From: CBDESN01 sp965242495
GTDB lineage: Bacteria; Pseudomonadota; Alphaproteobacteria; MPNO01
Assembly: GCA_965242495.1 (NCBI GenBank)
Contig: OZ251446.1
Span: forward strand, 310,001 to 374,000
DNA length: 64,000 bases
Reading direction: 5' to 3'
In this document: positions 9,901 through 16,364 of the stretch, piece after piece
Numbering within the stretch: the first letter of the stretch is position 1
How the letters are laid out: the number at the start of each line of letters is the position of its first letter
Made by a program: the position numbers and the translations under genes
Notes under the pieces: generated by a model
What the model saw: the letters and a program-made list of their open reading frames with translations, nothing else
Told to the model about the DNA's origin: nothing
Databases searched by the model: none

Positions 9901-10649
9901 TTGGTGACGGTGGTCGCGTCGTTGGTGCCCCCGGTCTGCCGGACTATCCGGATGCCCTGCCCGGCGGCATGGATGGTCGCCGCGTTGGTGAGGGTGAGGC
10001 CGGCGTTGCCCCGGCCAGCGGAGGGGCGGTCGGCGTGCGGGCGGAGGAAGATGCCGTGCTGCTTCATCGGCGTGGCCATCGTGCCGATGGTCACACCGGC
10101 TCTCACGTTCAGCGTTGTGCTCGCACCGGTGTTGTTGGCCGTACGCAAAATATAGATGCCGTTGTTCCGGTCGATGCCGGAGACCGAGTTCGTCCCCTGG
10201 ACGAATCTGACGACGTGGGCGGTCCCGCCCGTCGCGCCGCCGATGTTCAACGTGAGGCCTGACCCTCCGCTGGCTTGCGCGCCGAAGGCGATCCCCCGGG
10301 CGCCGGCCGTGAGCGTGATCGGCCCGGAACTGTGGCCCAGGAGGTTGAGCGTCTGGGGGACGCCGTGGCTGATGTTGCTGCTGTCGCCCGCGAGGCCATA
10401 GACGATGCCGTCGGGATAATCCCGATTCGGGCAGTCCAAGCGGACGTCGTTCGAGTTCCCGCATAGAAGGGCTTGCGCCCGCGCCTCCCCCGGCGCCAGC
10501 AGCAGCGCCGCCGCCGCGACCAGCGCCGCAACGCCCAGGGCCTTCACGCCGAACCTCCGATCCTCCATGACGCGGGGGGGGGGGGGGGGGGGGGGGTAGG
10601 GCCGGGCGGGACCCGACTTCCCGAACGGACTCTCGGCGCCTCTGGTCAT
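966..10649 (-). CDS. Giant type V autotransporter with repetitive beta-helix passenger and C-terminal beta-barrel
   Basis: A secreted surface protein of about 3,227 residues. The start chosen is ATG at 10649, because GGGAG lies 8 nt upstream. From there the frame passes through a run of about seven prolines encoded by a 23-C tract, then reaches VMEDRRFGVKALG and a hydrophobic signal segment ending near EARAQA. The alternative ATG at 10568 gives 3,200 residues but has only the C tract in front of it. The passenger consists of many short parallel-beta-helix-type repeats (for example GVYVANAGGDVTV). Four alpha-helical modules starting around EAHALSWRDVVAQVAKGDDP interrupt it. Three blocks of the kind GTVTGGTDAAVRLNGGGAV follow. 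The last ~280 residues form an autotransporter barrel ending in Phe (GLQVLF). Probable roles are adhesion or surface display. The substrate is unknown. Confidence 0.9.
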   Translation of the reverse strand: MTRGAESPFGKSGPARPYPPPPPPPRVMEDRRFGVKALGVAALVAAAALLLAPGEARAQALLCGNSNDVRLDCPNRDYPDGIVYGLAGDSSNISHGVPQTLNLLGHSSGPITLTAGARGIAFGAQASGGSGLTLNIGGATGGTAHVVRFVQGTNSVSGIDRNNGIYILRTANNTGASTTLNVRAGVTIGTMATPMKQHGIFLRPHADRPSAGRGNAGLTLTNAATIHAAGQGIRIVRQTGGTNDATTVTNTGALHSGVGNAAATGDYFDRPHGIYVLHGGTQFTGSLTVDNDGDITVGGAYTGILLRYWGAGALSLDNSGDIGAAAGQTAKQGIQFNFSYWDNQSARAVTLTNSGDITASDFGIRLKKLSGGDVELTNRGAITVTGDAAQHMGYAIYLAEGVTFGEGRTYAANKGDVTVVNEGALRSKNHALYVYRPTVTTGNVADDFELTNSGAITSQEGDGIRIERPDGTGDVTIDNSGAITAGANAIWIDEVLTPATTGTVSVTHSAGALSAGRSGIVVQVTSSNTAATVTPRSSSAPQPLIDVAWGGTASTGATARGTTGTAANDDGRFATTGAGNAGARQVLTFDQEAEGGKGSGGVYGGPAGIEAYAISWRDVVAQVAKGDDPGAFANAAAQTTAVPTGATVADNAYVAQFRAALENAEIAVAPALLMAIGTTATTAASDLTDAQLVTFLRVDNAGRRTLLRNVLAQGLTDGEKAILRALATGGDVDAALTAAGFTDDTSDDGDYWSLVKGLLNRYNVGDIRVNMHSGSIAAARGDGIRAYYATPNDDNGAIDVTLAAGTGVTAAGTGVYVANAGGDVTVESGAAIRAGADGIRVIKPGSSGDLAITTTAGSSIAATSGAGIHPQDNAGHTGTVTVVNAGDVTGGTWGILANRLGAGTVSVASSGGTVWGMTEPGIFAANKAGDASDLSVEVTGGAVRSSGRNKAALHAHNRGTGDLSVTVSGATSKHAAGVFADLGSAYSTTSQVDVTQGGPIQGRTGVYVRVAHGATAATPTARAAGAQPLIDVTWTGSFSHGTAPAVAPNDDGRFAAASVADVLAFDQEAAAVKALEGSLRYGGAAGVEAHALSWRDVVAQVAKGDDPGAIADASAQQTAVPATATASDNDYVKQFKAALVNADLAVADAVLTAIGTTATTAAGVTDAEIRTYLRTDSDATRALLRNVLAQGLSDKEKAVLLAVAAGTTTSLTNALDDTDAAFSTAYKNAVNALRNLYNVGNIRVAMNGGSITAARGDGIRAYYATPNANNGAVTVTVAAGASITAGKAGVYVANAGGDVTVSNSGSVTGGTYGVYVVNTADNGAIEVTVAANASVTGATAGVYVANASDGLTLARKYTYGFAMGQMADTSVAASYNGASLLDQFVTIAGAVTGGTDAGVRLSGGAVIVMEGGKVYAGSSGVGIKADGAALVYVDGEVRGGTGGAAAIHLSGGGDVTVGLNGRMRANGATHAIQRDGTAGTTTLSLITESSRLTDMTPYREDLLAQVEGSLSGIDSARLREYASGVPTGYSLTLGITGGQLDTSKFPSKPISYDCVATGSGRCIRAGTGTISDQRTGVYAAAPRVGARGANQPLIDVDWRATFSQGTAGDAGRFAAASARDALVFDRESEAVKAAAATIRWGAPAGIEAHALSWRELAEEVAKGDDPGAIANNAAQLTAVPTGATASNNAYVAQFRAALENGDLTVASAVLVAIGTTATTAPTALTDAQIVTYLQTDDAPTRALLRNILAQGLSDKEKAVLAAVAADDDAALTTALNDADAGFSNTYKTAVRALLGRSNAGDVRVRMASGSIVTQGDGIRAYYATPNAGNGGIDVAIAAGARVTADLAGVYAANAGGAVTVANAGIITADAHGIRVADAGGAVTVTNRGTITADAHGVYVADAGGAVEVTNDGTVRADGSDAHGIYVADAGGAVTVSNDGTVRAAVYGIHVASGSSGDVTITTTGGSIAVTADAGIGIYPQDNGHTGAVAVSNGGDVTAPTWGIYANRSGSGAVSVTNTGGTVRGMTEPGIFAVNKLGDASTVSVSVTGGTVRTEGRNKPAIDAWNRGTGDLDVAIAAGATAVSRGAAGVYARLGDADDNQLGITQGGTILGRTGVHALVAHGSTAETRAAEAQPLISVTWTGAFSHGTTADVAPDDVGRFQAANAGNALAFDRETAAMEAVAETIRWGAPAGVEAQVMSWSEAARVVAAGDDPGTIADDAARLLLFDVASTDAELKARSDALVRQARAVLENDEIMVEAGSALATAIAAIETDGTEGLSDAEIAAWLSANDAATRTLLRDVLAQGLSEAEKSILRAVAAGDDDALEDALEAAGFTDDEADDDDYWSRVKALLERYNVGDIRVAVTGGSIDSSRGDGVRAYYATPHANNGGIRVTVSAGARVTGAAAGVHVANAGPGLTLARKYTLDPVEGDNPDELVAVTRGEGADAAPLRNQIVTVAGTVTGGTDAAVRLNGGGAVLVMAGGKVHAAGSSGVGILADGPAHLFIDGEVKGGAGGAAAVDLPGGGAVIVGRNGRVQADGADNAIRGGDRFETAVTVTVATGPTAYRENVNAQLAGLLKGVEGGVVRLREYRNGFTGYSTGELAIAAGGTFDTSGLPRRPCSEDEIRGADGMCAARPTDSGRVAFTEDGGMESHDDGIRAWYAEPGDDNGGISVTVPAGVNVTGSEAGVYVENAGRGLRIRKRYAPEAIRDLAVNADAGEDDLIAMGSLNAAGDDIETPYLNQLVTVAGTVTGGTDAAIHLNGGGAVIVMARGRVLAGSSGVAIRVNDPGPAHLFIDGEVTGGAGGAAAVDLPAGGSVIVGPNGRVRANEAARAIRGGDDSETEVNVVLATGRTATTEDVNARVEGPLEGVEGDVVHLREYRVGAPTGYSTGTVTVRRDGTLDTSGLVDLSKPKPPGRLTFSSCAEAGDGRCRLYEALPSVLLAMNRLPTWAERASAARDAHGGWAQAAAAHGEWRAKKSTSPGRLAYDHRRSVGRAGVDLRVGENGRLGASAHGLRGKAEMAGVGEIELNGVGAGVSAAWLAEGFYAQAQAQMTLYDVDLKSYAFGGLVKKDVSGAGYALGAEVGGRLPLGGAFVTPRAGVAWSGVELSAFTDMERAGGPRARVPMEDAGGVTGRLGVTLEAETGSRGAPGRLFGSLDVEQGFADETKVRIGGEALQAEARPTALRLEAGGAFALDENVLARIAASWRTSGGGTREYGGSLGLQVLF
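10574..10596 (-). repeat. Homopolymeric C(23) tract at start of autotransporter gene
   Basis: On the coding (minus) strand this is 23 consecutive C, ending 5 nt before the ATG at 10568 and lying within codons 19-26 if translation begins at 10649. Tracts of this length slip during replication. A change of one base would put the upstream start out of frame with the 3,200-codon body, or alter spacing if the downstream start is used. Homopolymers of this length are also prone to sequencing error, so the exact count is uncertain. Confidence 0.85.
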
Positions 10650-10734
10650 CCTCGAAACTCCCATCGACTGCGCCAAATCGAAACACAGAAGCCATCCACA
10701 AATCAAGGGGGCGCCCGAACCGAAACGCCCCCCT

Positions 10735-11090
10735 CCGTCATTCCCGCGAAAGCGGGAATCCATATCCGCATCCCGCTTCCTGCTCCCTGCTCCCATGGGG
10801 ACGAAGGGCCTGTGACGATGGCCCCAAGGAGGCCATCGGCTCGAGGCGGATACGCCAAGGGTTTCTTCACACGCTCTTTCGCGGGAATGACGAGGGGGGT
10901 GCGACGATGGCCCCAGGGAGGCCATCGGCTCGAGGCGGATACGCCAAGGGTTTCTTCACACACTCTTTCGCGGGAATGACGGAGGGGGCTGTGACGACGG
11001 TCCGAGGGAGGCCATCGGCTCGAGGCGGATACGCCGCGGGTTTCTTCACACGCTCTTTCGCGGGAATGACGAGGGGGGGGCGCGACGGTC
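10735..11090. repeat. Cluster of palindromic intergenic repeats (right of autotransporter)
   Basis: This stretch contains one full stem-loop repeat at 10740-10759, with the same arms as in the left cluster. It also has three degenerate copies in which one arm is replaced by a TTTCTTCACACACTC-like sequence (about 10860-10895, 10945-10982 and 11038-11072). The companion motif CGGCTCGAGGCGGATACGCC recurs near 10846, 10924 and 11012. Relative to the left cluster the companion motif is in inverted orientation. No gene is supported between 10650 and 11125. Confidence 0.85.
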
Positions 11091-11125
11091 TCCCTCGGGG
11101 CGGAGTCTCCCCGCGGCGAAAAAAT

Positions 11126-11380
11126 GTTCTCCATTTGTGCTTGACAAGAAGAGGCGCCCGCATTATGTTCTCCCCCAAGGAAGCGCCGCGGCGCGGCGCC
11201 GAAACGAGGAGAGACAGGATTGGCCCCAGGATCGCCCGCCCGCCGGATCGGGATTCGCCCGTTTCCCGTCGCGAATCGCCTCTGCTTTTCGCCTGCTTTC
11301 GCCCTGGTTTTGGCCGGTTTCGGTCTTGCTTTTTCCCTGGTTTTTCGGCGTAACCCATTGAAATACAAAGAAACCGTCGT
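11126..11380 (+). repeat. Dispersed promoter/11-nt-repeat element, copy a
   Basis: First of three related elements in the window (others at 45356-45650 and, inverted, 36925-37285). In order it contains GTTC-N7-GTGC at 11126-11140, a consensus -35 at 11141, a -10 at 11164, a purine-rich leader, and the conserved run GCGAATC. Next come six contiguous degenerate 11-nt units of the type GCTTTTCGCCT (11284-11349), then GTAACCCATTGAAATACAA. The gene mnmA starts about 120 nt further on. The array is not a multiple of three and shows no shared start codon with the other copies, so a DNA-structure or RNA role is more likely than coding. Confidence 0.75.
11141..11169 (+). promoter_or_regulatory. Sigma-70-type promoter in element copy a
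   Basis: TTGACA (11141-11146), a 17-nt spacer and TATGTT (11164-11169) make a near-consensus housekeeping promoter. GTTCTCCATTTGTGC at 11126-11140 abuts the -35 and differs by one base from the GTTC-N7-GTTC LexA box known from alphaproteobacteria, so SOS-type control is possible but only inferred. The likely downstream gene is mnmA. Confidence 0.7.
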
Positions 11381-11467
11381 TTTTTCGCCGGCGGGGACCG
11401 GTCGGGAGGATACCGCCCTCCGATGGTGAGCTTTCGCGGACGAGCGGGCGTCCCTATGGTCCGCGCC

Positions 11468-12589
11468 ATGAACGCAGCCGGATTCGATGCGCCGCCGGGG
11501 CGGCTCCGCGTGGTCGTCGCCATGTCGGGCGGCGTCGACAGCGCCGTGACCGCGGCCCTGCTCGCCGAGCGGGGGCATGAGGTCGTCGGGATCACGCTCC
11601 GGCTCTACGACGCCGATGCGGACGCGCGGCGCAAGGGCGCCTGCTGCGCCGGCCAGGACATCGACGACGCCCGCCGGGTCGCCGACGAGCTGGGGTTTCC
11701 GCATTACGTCCTCGACTACCGGCGCCGGTTCCGCGACGACGTGATCGAGCCGTTCGCCGCCGGCTATGCGCGCGGCGAGACGCCGATCCCTTGCGTGCTG
11801 TGCAACCGGACGGTCAAGTTCCGCGACCTGCGGGCGGTCGCGCGCGACCTGGGGGCGGCGGCGCTGGCGACCGGCCATTACGCGCGCCGGGTCCCGGGCC
11901 GGTTCGGGGTCGAGCTCCATCGCGCCGCGGATGCGCGCCGCGACCAGAGCTACTTCCTGTTCGCGACCACGGCCGAGGAGCTCGCGTTCCTGCGCTTCCC
12001 GCTCGGCGGCATGACCAAGGAGGAGGTGCGCCGGGCCGCGGCGCGGCTGGCCCTCCCGGTCGCCGCCAAGCCGGACAGCCGGGACATCTGCTTCGTCCCC
12101 GACGGCGACTATGCGTCTCTGGTGCGGCGTCTCCGCCCGGCGGCCGCCGCGCCGGGCGACATCGTCGATGCGGAGGGCCGGGTGCTGGGCCGCCATGAGG
12201 GCGTCGCCGGCTACACGGTCGGCCAGCGCCGGGGCCTGCGCATCGGCGGCGGGCCTGCGCCGCTCTACGTGCTGCGGATCGACGGCGAACGGAACCGGGT
12301 CGTCGTCGGACCCAGGGGCGCGCTCGCCGAGACGGTCGTCCACGTCGCCGGGGTGAACTGGCTCGGCGACGGCGCGCCGCCGCCGGGCGGCGTCGACCTG
12401 GAGGTCAAGCTGCGCTCCATGCAGGCGCCCGTCGCGGCGACGTTGCGGGCGGCGGGGCGGGACCGGGCCGTCCTGCGTCTGGCGGCGCCGGCGCTTGGCG
12501 TGGCGCCCGGCCAAGCCTGCGTGTTCTACGACGGCGAGCGCGTGCTGGGCGGCGGCTGGATCCGGCGCGAGGCGGCCGAGGCGGCGTGA
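11468..12589 (+). CDS. mnmA: tRNA-specific 2-thiouridylase MnmA
   Basis: Catalyses ATP-dependent 2-thiolation of the wobble uridine (U34) of Lys, Glu and Gln tRNAs in the cytoplasm, receiving sulfur from a relay protein. The 373-residue product has the expected length. The PP-loop motif AMSGGVDSAV lies near residue 20. The catalytic cysteine pair is visible as PCVLCNRTVKF (near residue 115) and DICFVPDGDY (near residue 215). GYTVGQRRGL and the C-terminal ACVFYDGERVLGGG are also typical. I chose ATG 11468 because the conserved domain begins soon after; two in-frame starts lie up to 45 nt upstream. It stands alone, downstream of element copy a, which supplies the nearest promoter. Confidence 0.95.
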   Translation: MNAAGFDAPPGRLRVVVAMSGGVDSAVTAALLAERGHEVVGITLRLYDADADARRKGACCAGQDIDDARRVADELGFPHYVLDYRRRFRDDVIEPFAAGYARGETPIPCVLCNRTVKFRDLRAVARDLGAAALATGHYARRVPGRFGVELHRAADARRDQSYFLFATTAEELAFLRFPLGGMTKEEVRRAAARLALPVAAKPDSRDICFVPDGDYASLVRRLRPAAAAPGDIVDAEGRVLGRHEGVAGYTVGQRRGLRIGGGPAPLYVLRIDGERNRVVVGPRGALAETVVHVAGVNWLGDGAPPPGGVDLEVKLRSMQAPVAATLRAAGRDRAVLRLAAPALGVAPGQACVFYDGERVLGGGWIRREAAEAA

Positions 12590-12689
12590 TCGGGCGGGGT
12601 ATGCGCCCGCGAGGCGAAGCGAATACAATCGGCGCCGGCGCGCCGGACGAGCCGGCCGCCGCATACGCCGCATACAGGGAGACGTCGTC

Positions 12690-13991
12690 ATGACCGGGAA
12701 AACCGGCCTCGAGCGGAGAAAGTTCCTCGAATACGGCGGCGGCGCGGTCGTCGCCGTCGCGGCGTCGAGCCTTCCGGCGCCCGCGGTCCACGCCGCCAGG
12801 CCGGTCAAGATCGGCTTCGTCAGCCCGCAGACCGGCCCGCTGGCCCCGTTCGGCGAGGCCGACCGGTTCGTTCTCGCCGACGCGCGCGCGGCGATCAAGG
12901 ACGGCGTCAAGATCGGCAAGCGGACCTATCCGGTCGAGATCGTATCCCGCGATTCGCAGTCCAACCCCAACCGGGCGGCGGAGGTGGCGGCGGAGCTGAT
13001 CCTGAAGGACGAGGTCGATCTGATGATCGGTTCGTCGTCGGGCGATACCGTCAACCCGGTGTCCGATCAGGCCGAGGCCCATGAGATCCCCTGCGTGACC
13101 GCGGATACGCCGTGGCAGATCGTCTATTTCGGCCGCGGGGCCACGCCCGACAAGGGGTTCGCCTGGACCTACCACTTCTTCTGGGGCATCGACGACATGA
13201 TCGGCGTCTTCATGGACATGTGGCGGGACCTGGACGCCGACGGCAAGGTGGGCAGCCTGATCGTCAACGATTCCGACGGCGTCGTCGCCGGCGACCCCAA
13301 GCTCGGCTTCCGGCCGCCGATGGAGGCCGGCGGCTTCGACTACTTCCAGCCGTCGCTGTTCCAGCCGGGCGCCAGCGACTTCACGGCGCAGATCTCCGAC
13401 TTCAAGAAGCGGGGCGTCAAGCTGCTGACCGGCGTGGCGACGCCGCCCGACTTCTCGACCTTCTGGACCCAGGCCGCGCAGCAGGGCCTCGTCAAGCAGC
13501 TCAAGGCGGCGACGATCGCCAAGGCGCTGCTGTTCCCGCCGGCGATCGAAGCGCTCGGCGACCGCGGCGCGGGCCTCACGACCGAAGTCTGGTGGTCGCC
13601 GTCCCACCCGTTCCGGTCGAACCTCACCGGCAAGTCCTCGGCCGAGTTCGCCGCCGCCTACACCGCGGCCACCGGCCGGCAATGGACCCAGCCGCTGGGC
13701 TTCAAGCACGCCAACATCGAGGTCGCCGTCGACGTCCTCAAGCGGTGCGGCGATCCGGGCGACCCCCGCGCCATTCTCCAGGCGATCGAGAACACGAATT
13801 ACGAGTCGATCGTGGGTCCGGTCTCCTGGAAGTTCGGCGACCGTCGCAACCCGGTCAAGAACGCCTGCCGGACGCCGCTCGTCGGCGGGCAGTGGAAGCC
13901 CGGCGGGAAGTTCAAATACGATCTGGTCATCGTGAACAACGAGTCGGCCCCCGAAATCCCGATCGGCGGCAAGCTCGATCCGCTGAGCTGA
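12690..13991 (+). CDS. Liv/urea-type ABC transporter substrate-binding protein, Tat-exported
   Basis: Periplasmic ligand-binding protein of the type 1 periplasmic-binding fold (Leu/Ile/Val, urea and amide family), 433 residues. The N-terminus carries a twin-arginine signal (ERRKFLEYGGG followed by a hydrophobic stretch and AVHAARPVKIGF). The mature part opens with KIGFVSPQTGPLAPFGEAD, typical of the family, and later has VDLMIGSSSGDTVNPVSDQ. It is the first gene of a five-gene importer (binding protein, two ATPases, two permeases) on the same strand. The ligand cannot be read from sequence. The neighbouring FAD oxidase and RidA suggest an amino or hydroxy acid, as inference only. The start at 12690 is set by the twin-arginine signal. 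Confidence 0.9.
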   Translation: MTGKTGLERRKFLEYGGGAVVAVAASSLPAPAVHAARPVKIGFVSPQTGPLAPFGEADRFVLADARAAIKDGVKIGKRTYPVEIVSRDSQSNPNRAAEVAAELILKDEVDLMIGSSSGDTVNPVSDQAEAHEIPCVTADTPWQIVYFGRGATPDKGFAWTYHFFWGIDDMIGVFMDMWRDLDADGKVGSLIVNDSDGVVAGDPKLGFRPPMEAGGFDYFQPSLFQPGASDFTAQISDFKKRGVKLLTGVATPPDFSTFWTQAAQQGLVKQLKAATIAKALLFPPAIEALGDRGAGLTTEVWWSPSHPFRSNLTGKSSAEFAAAYTAATGRQWTQPLGFKHANIEVAVDVLKRCGDPGDPRAILQAIENTNYESIVGPVSWKFGDRRNPVKNACRTPLVGGQWKPGGKFKYDLVIVNNESAPEIPIGGKLDPLS

Positions 13992-14068
13992 ACGATCGGG
14001 CGGCTCGCGCCGGGAGGGCGCCGGCTCCGCGCGCCCTCCCGGCCGCGAGCGACGCGCGCCCCGCGCCC

Positions 14069-14794
14069 ATGAACCCGATCCTCGCCGTCGAGAACCTGTC
14101 CAAGAGCTTCGGCTCGTTGCAGGTGATCGACGGCTTCGACATGCGTCTGGCCCAGGGGGAGGCGCTCGGCGTCATCGGCCCCAACGGGGCGGGCAAGAGC
14201 ACGCTCTTCAACCTGATCGCGGGGAGCCTCCGGCCCGACGGCGGTCGCATCGTCTTCGCCGGCCGGGAGATCACCCACCTCCCGGCGCATATGCGCTGCC
14301 GCGCCGGGATCGGCCGCTCCTACCAGATCCCGCACCCGTTCGCCGGCATGACCGTGTTCGAGAACCTGCTGGTCGGGGCGGCGTTCGGCGGCGGCTCCAC
14401 GGAGGCCGAGAGCTACGACGTCTGCTGCGACGCCCTCGAGCGCACCGGCCTCGCGGACAAGGCCAACCGGCTCGCCGGCTCGCTGACCCTGCTCGAACGC
14501 AAGCGGCTGGAGCTGACGCGCGCGCTCGCCACCCGCCCGCGCGTCCTGCTGCTGGACGAGATCGCGGGCGGGCTGATCGAGCACGAGATACGGGCTTTGG
14601 TCGAGACCATCCGCGACATCCGCGCCGGCGACATGTCGATCGTCTGGATCGAGCATATCGTGCATGCGCTGCTGTCGGTGGTGGACCGTCTGGTGGTCAT
14701 CGACTTCGGCCGCAAGCTCGACGAGGGCGATCCCCGGACGGTCATCGCCAGCCCGCTGGTGCGCGACGTCTACATGGGGCCCGGCGAGTCGTGA
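14069..14794 (+). CDS. ABC transporter ATP-binding protein, LivG-like
   Basis: Cytoplasmic ATPase subunit (241 residues) of the Liv-type importer. The Walker A motif is GPNGAGKSTLFN (about residue 35), followed by a Q-loop region RSYQIPHPFAGMTVFEN. Signature and Walker B regions follow around ERKRLELTRALATRPRVLLLDE. The signature is the LivG-style variant (TLLERKRLELTRAL) rather than LSGGQ. The start is ATG 14069, 78 nt after the binding-protein gene. Its 3' end overlaps the GTG start of the next ATPase by 4 nt, which indicates translational coupling. Confidence 0.93.
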   Translation: MNPILAVENLSKSFGSLQVIDGFDMRLAQGEALGVIGPNGAGKSTLFNLIAGSLRPDGGRIVFAGREITHLPAHMRCRAGIGRSYQIPHPFAGMTVFENLLVGAAFGGGSTEAESYDVCCDALERTGLADKANRLAGSLTLLERKRLELTRALATRPRVLLLDEIAGGLIEHEIRALVETIRDIRAGDMSIVWIEHIVHALLSVVDRLVVIDFGRKLDEGDPRTVIASPLVRDVYMGPGES

Positions 14795-15495
14795 GCCTGC
14801 TCGAAATCGAACGGCTGACCGCCCGCTACGGCGACTTCCAGGCCTTGTTCGGCATCGACTTCACGCTCGACGACGGCGAGACGGTCGCGGTCATCGGCGC
14901 CAACGGGGCCGGTAAATCGACCTTCCTGCGCGCCGTCGCCGGCCTCGTCGCGGCCTCGGCCGACCGGTTGGCCTATCGCGGGACCGACCTCGGCGGCCGC
15001 TCCGCCGCCGAGATCGTCGGCCTCGGCATCGCCATGGCCCCGGAGGGCCGGCGCCTGTTCCCGAGCCTGTCGGTGGAGGAGAACCTCCTGATCGGCGCCC
15101 ACCGGCGGCGGGCCGGCGCGTGGACCCTGGAGCGGGTCTACGCCTTGTTCCCCGCCCTGCGCGCGCGGCGCGGCCTGCCCGGTGCGGCCTTGAGCGGCGG
15201 CGAGCAGCAGATGGCGGCGATCGGCCGCGCCTTGATGGCCAATCCCGAACTGCTGCTGCTCGACGAACTCTCGCTCGGCCTGGCGCCGATCGTCGTGCGC
15301 GGCCTGTACGACGCGCTGCCGGCCATCCGGGCCGAGGGCGTGTCGCTGGTGGTGGTCGAGCAGGACGTCAACCAGGCCCTCTCGGTGGCCGACCGGGTCT
15401 ATTGCTTCCAGGAGGGCCGGGTGTCGCTGAGCGGTGCGCCGGGGGAGCTGACGCGCGGCCGGATCGCCGCCGCCTATTTCGGCGGCGGCGCATGA
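14791..15495 (+). CDS. ABC transporter ATP-binding protein, LivF-like
   Basis: Second ATPase subunit (234 residues). Walker A is GANGAGKSTFLRA, the signature is ALSGGEQQMAAIGRALMANPELLLLDELSLGL, and the H-loop region is replaced by LVVVEQDVNQAL, as is usual in LivF proteins. It starts with GTG overlapping the previous stop (GTGA). Its own stop overlaps the ATG of the permease gene (ATGA, 15492-15495), so the cassette is tightly coupled. Function: energises import together with the LivG-like subunit at the inner membrane. Confidence 0.93.
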   Translation: MSLLEIERLTARYGDFQALFGIDFTLDDGETVAVIGANGAGKSTFLRAVAGLVAASADRLAYRGTDLGGRSAAEIVGLGIAMAPEGRRLFPSLSVEENLLIGAHRRRAGAWTLERVYALFPALRARRGLPGAALSGGEQQMAAIGRALMANPELLLLDELSLGLAPIVVRGLYDALPAIRAEGVSLVVVEQDVNQALSVADRVYCFQEGRVSLSGAPGELTRGRIAAAYFGGGA

Positions 15496-16364
15496 TCGAA
15501 TGGGCCAACACCGTCGTCCAGGGCGTGCTGACCGGCGGCCTGTACGGCATGTTCGCGACCGGGCTCGCCGTCGTTTTCGGCGTCATGCGCCTGGTCAACA
15601 TCACCCATGGCGATCTGATCGTGCTCGCCGCGTTCTTCGCCCTGGTGGTCGTCGAGACGCTGGGGGTGGACCCGTTCTTCGGCCTGATCGTCGTGCTGCC
15701 GGTCATGTTCGTCCTCGGCTACGTCCTGCAACGGGGGATCCTGAACTTCACCCTGGGCGACGACCTCCTGCCGCCGCTGCTGGTCACGTTCGGACTCTCG
15801 ATCGTGATCCAGAACGTGTTGCTGGAAGCGTTCTCCGCCGACTCCCGGCGCCTCGAGGCGGGCGCGGTCGAGACCATGAGCATCCGCGTCGTCGAGGGGA
15901 TGGAGATCGGCGTGTTCCCGCTGATCGTCTTCGTCGTCGCCGTGCTCATGGTCGCGGCCCTGCAGCTGCTGTTCGGCCGCACCCGCCTGGGGCGCGCGTT
16001 CCGGGCGGCCTCCGACGACGCCGAGACGGCGCAGCTGATGGGAATCGACCACAAGCGGTTGTTCGCCCTCGCCATGGCCCTCGCCCTCGTTCCGGTCGGC
16101 GTCGCCGGCGTCTTCCTCGGCGTCCGCACCAACTTCGATCCGTCGATCGGTCCGTCGAGGCTGCTGTTCGCGTTCGAGGCGGTCATCATCGGGGGGCTCG
16201 GATCGATCTGGGGCACGCTCGCCGGCGGCGTCATACTGGGCGTCGCGCAGAACGTCGGGGCCAAGCTCGATCCGGGCTGGCAGATCCTCGCCGGCCACGT
16301 CGCGTTTCTCGTCGTGCTGGCGTTTCGTCCCAACGGCCTGTTCCCGAGGACGCGCGATGAATAG
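15492..16364 (+). CDS. Branched-chain amino acid/urea-type ABC permease, LivH-like
   Basis: Inner-membrane permease of 290 residues with about eight hydrophobic segments. The N-terminal GGLYGMFATGLAVVFGVMRLVNITHGDLIVLAA is the hallmark of LivH. A conserved cytoplasmic loop around GRAFRAASDDAETAQLMGID is the ATPase-contact region. The C-terminal part IIGGLGSIWGTLAGGVILG is also typical. Its start overlaps the LivF-like stop by 4 nt and its end overlaps the next permease start by 8 nt. Confidence 0.93.
   Translation: MIEWANTVVQGVLTGGLYGMFATGLAVVFGVMRLVNITHGDLIVLAAFFALVVVETLGVDPFFGLIVVLPVMFVLGYVLQRGILNFTLGDDLLPPLLVTFGLSIVIQNVLLEAFSADSRRLEAGAVETMSIRVVEGMEIGVFPLIVFVVAVLMVAALQLLFGRTRLGRAFRAASDDAETAQLMGIDHKRLFALAMALALVPVGVAGVFLGVRTNFDPSIGPSRLLFAFEAVIIGGLGSIWGTLAGGVILGVAQNVGAKLDPGWQILAGHVAFLVVLAFRPNGLFPRTRDE

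Noticed and set aside
2022..10262. A 2,746-codon open frame on the plus strand, antisense to the autotransporter
   Set aside because: It consists of Arg/Val/Gly/Asp-rich low-complexity sequence that mirrors the minus-strand repeats. High GC and biased third positions keep the opposite frame open. No domain, start signal or C-terminal logic is seen.
1..11100. Insertion sequence as the source of the palindromic repeats
   Set aside because: No transposase frame or target-site duplication was found with the repeats. They look like REP-type intergenic palindromes.
11220..11429. Small hydrophobic peptide encoded by the three 11-nt-repeat elements (segment like CFSPAFALVLAGFG in all copies)
   Set aside because: The frame is open in all three copies, but no shared start codon or ribosome site exists. 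T-rich 11-nt units give hydrophobic residues by composition alone. Left as an RNA/DNA-structure element.
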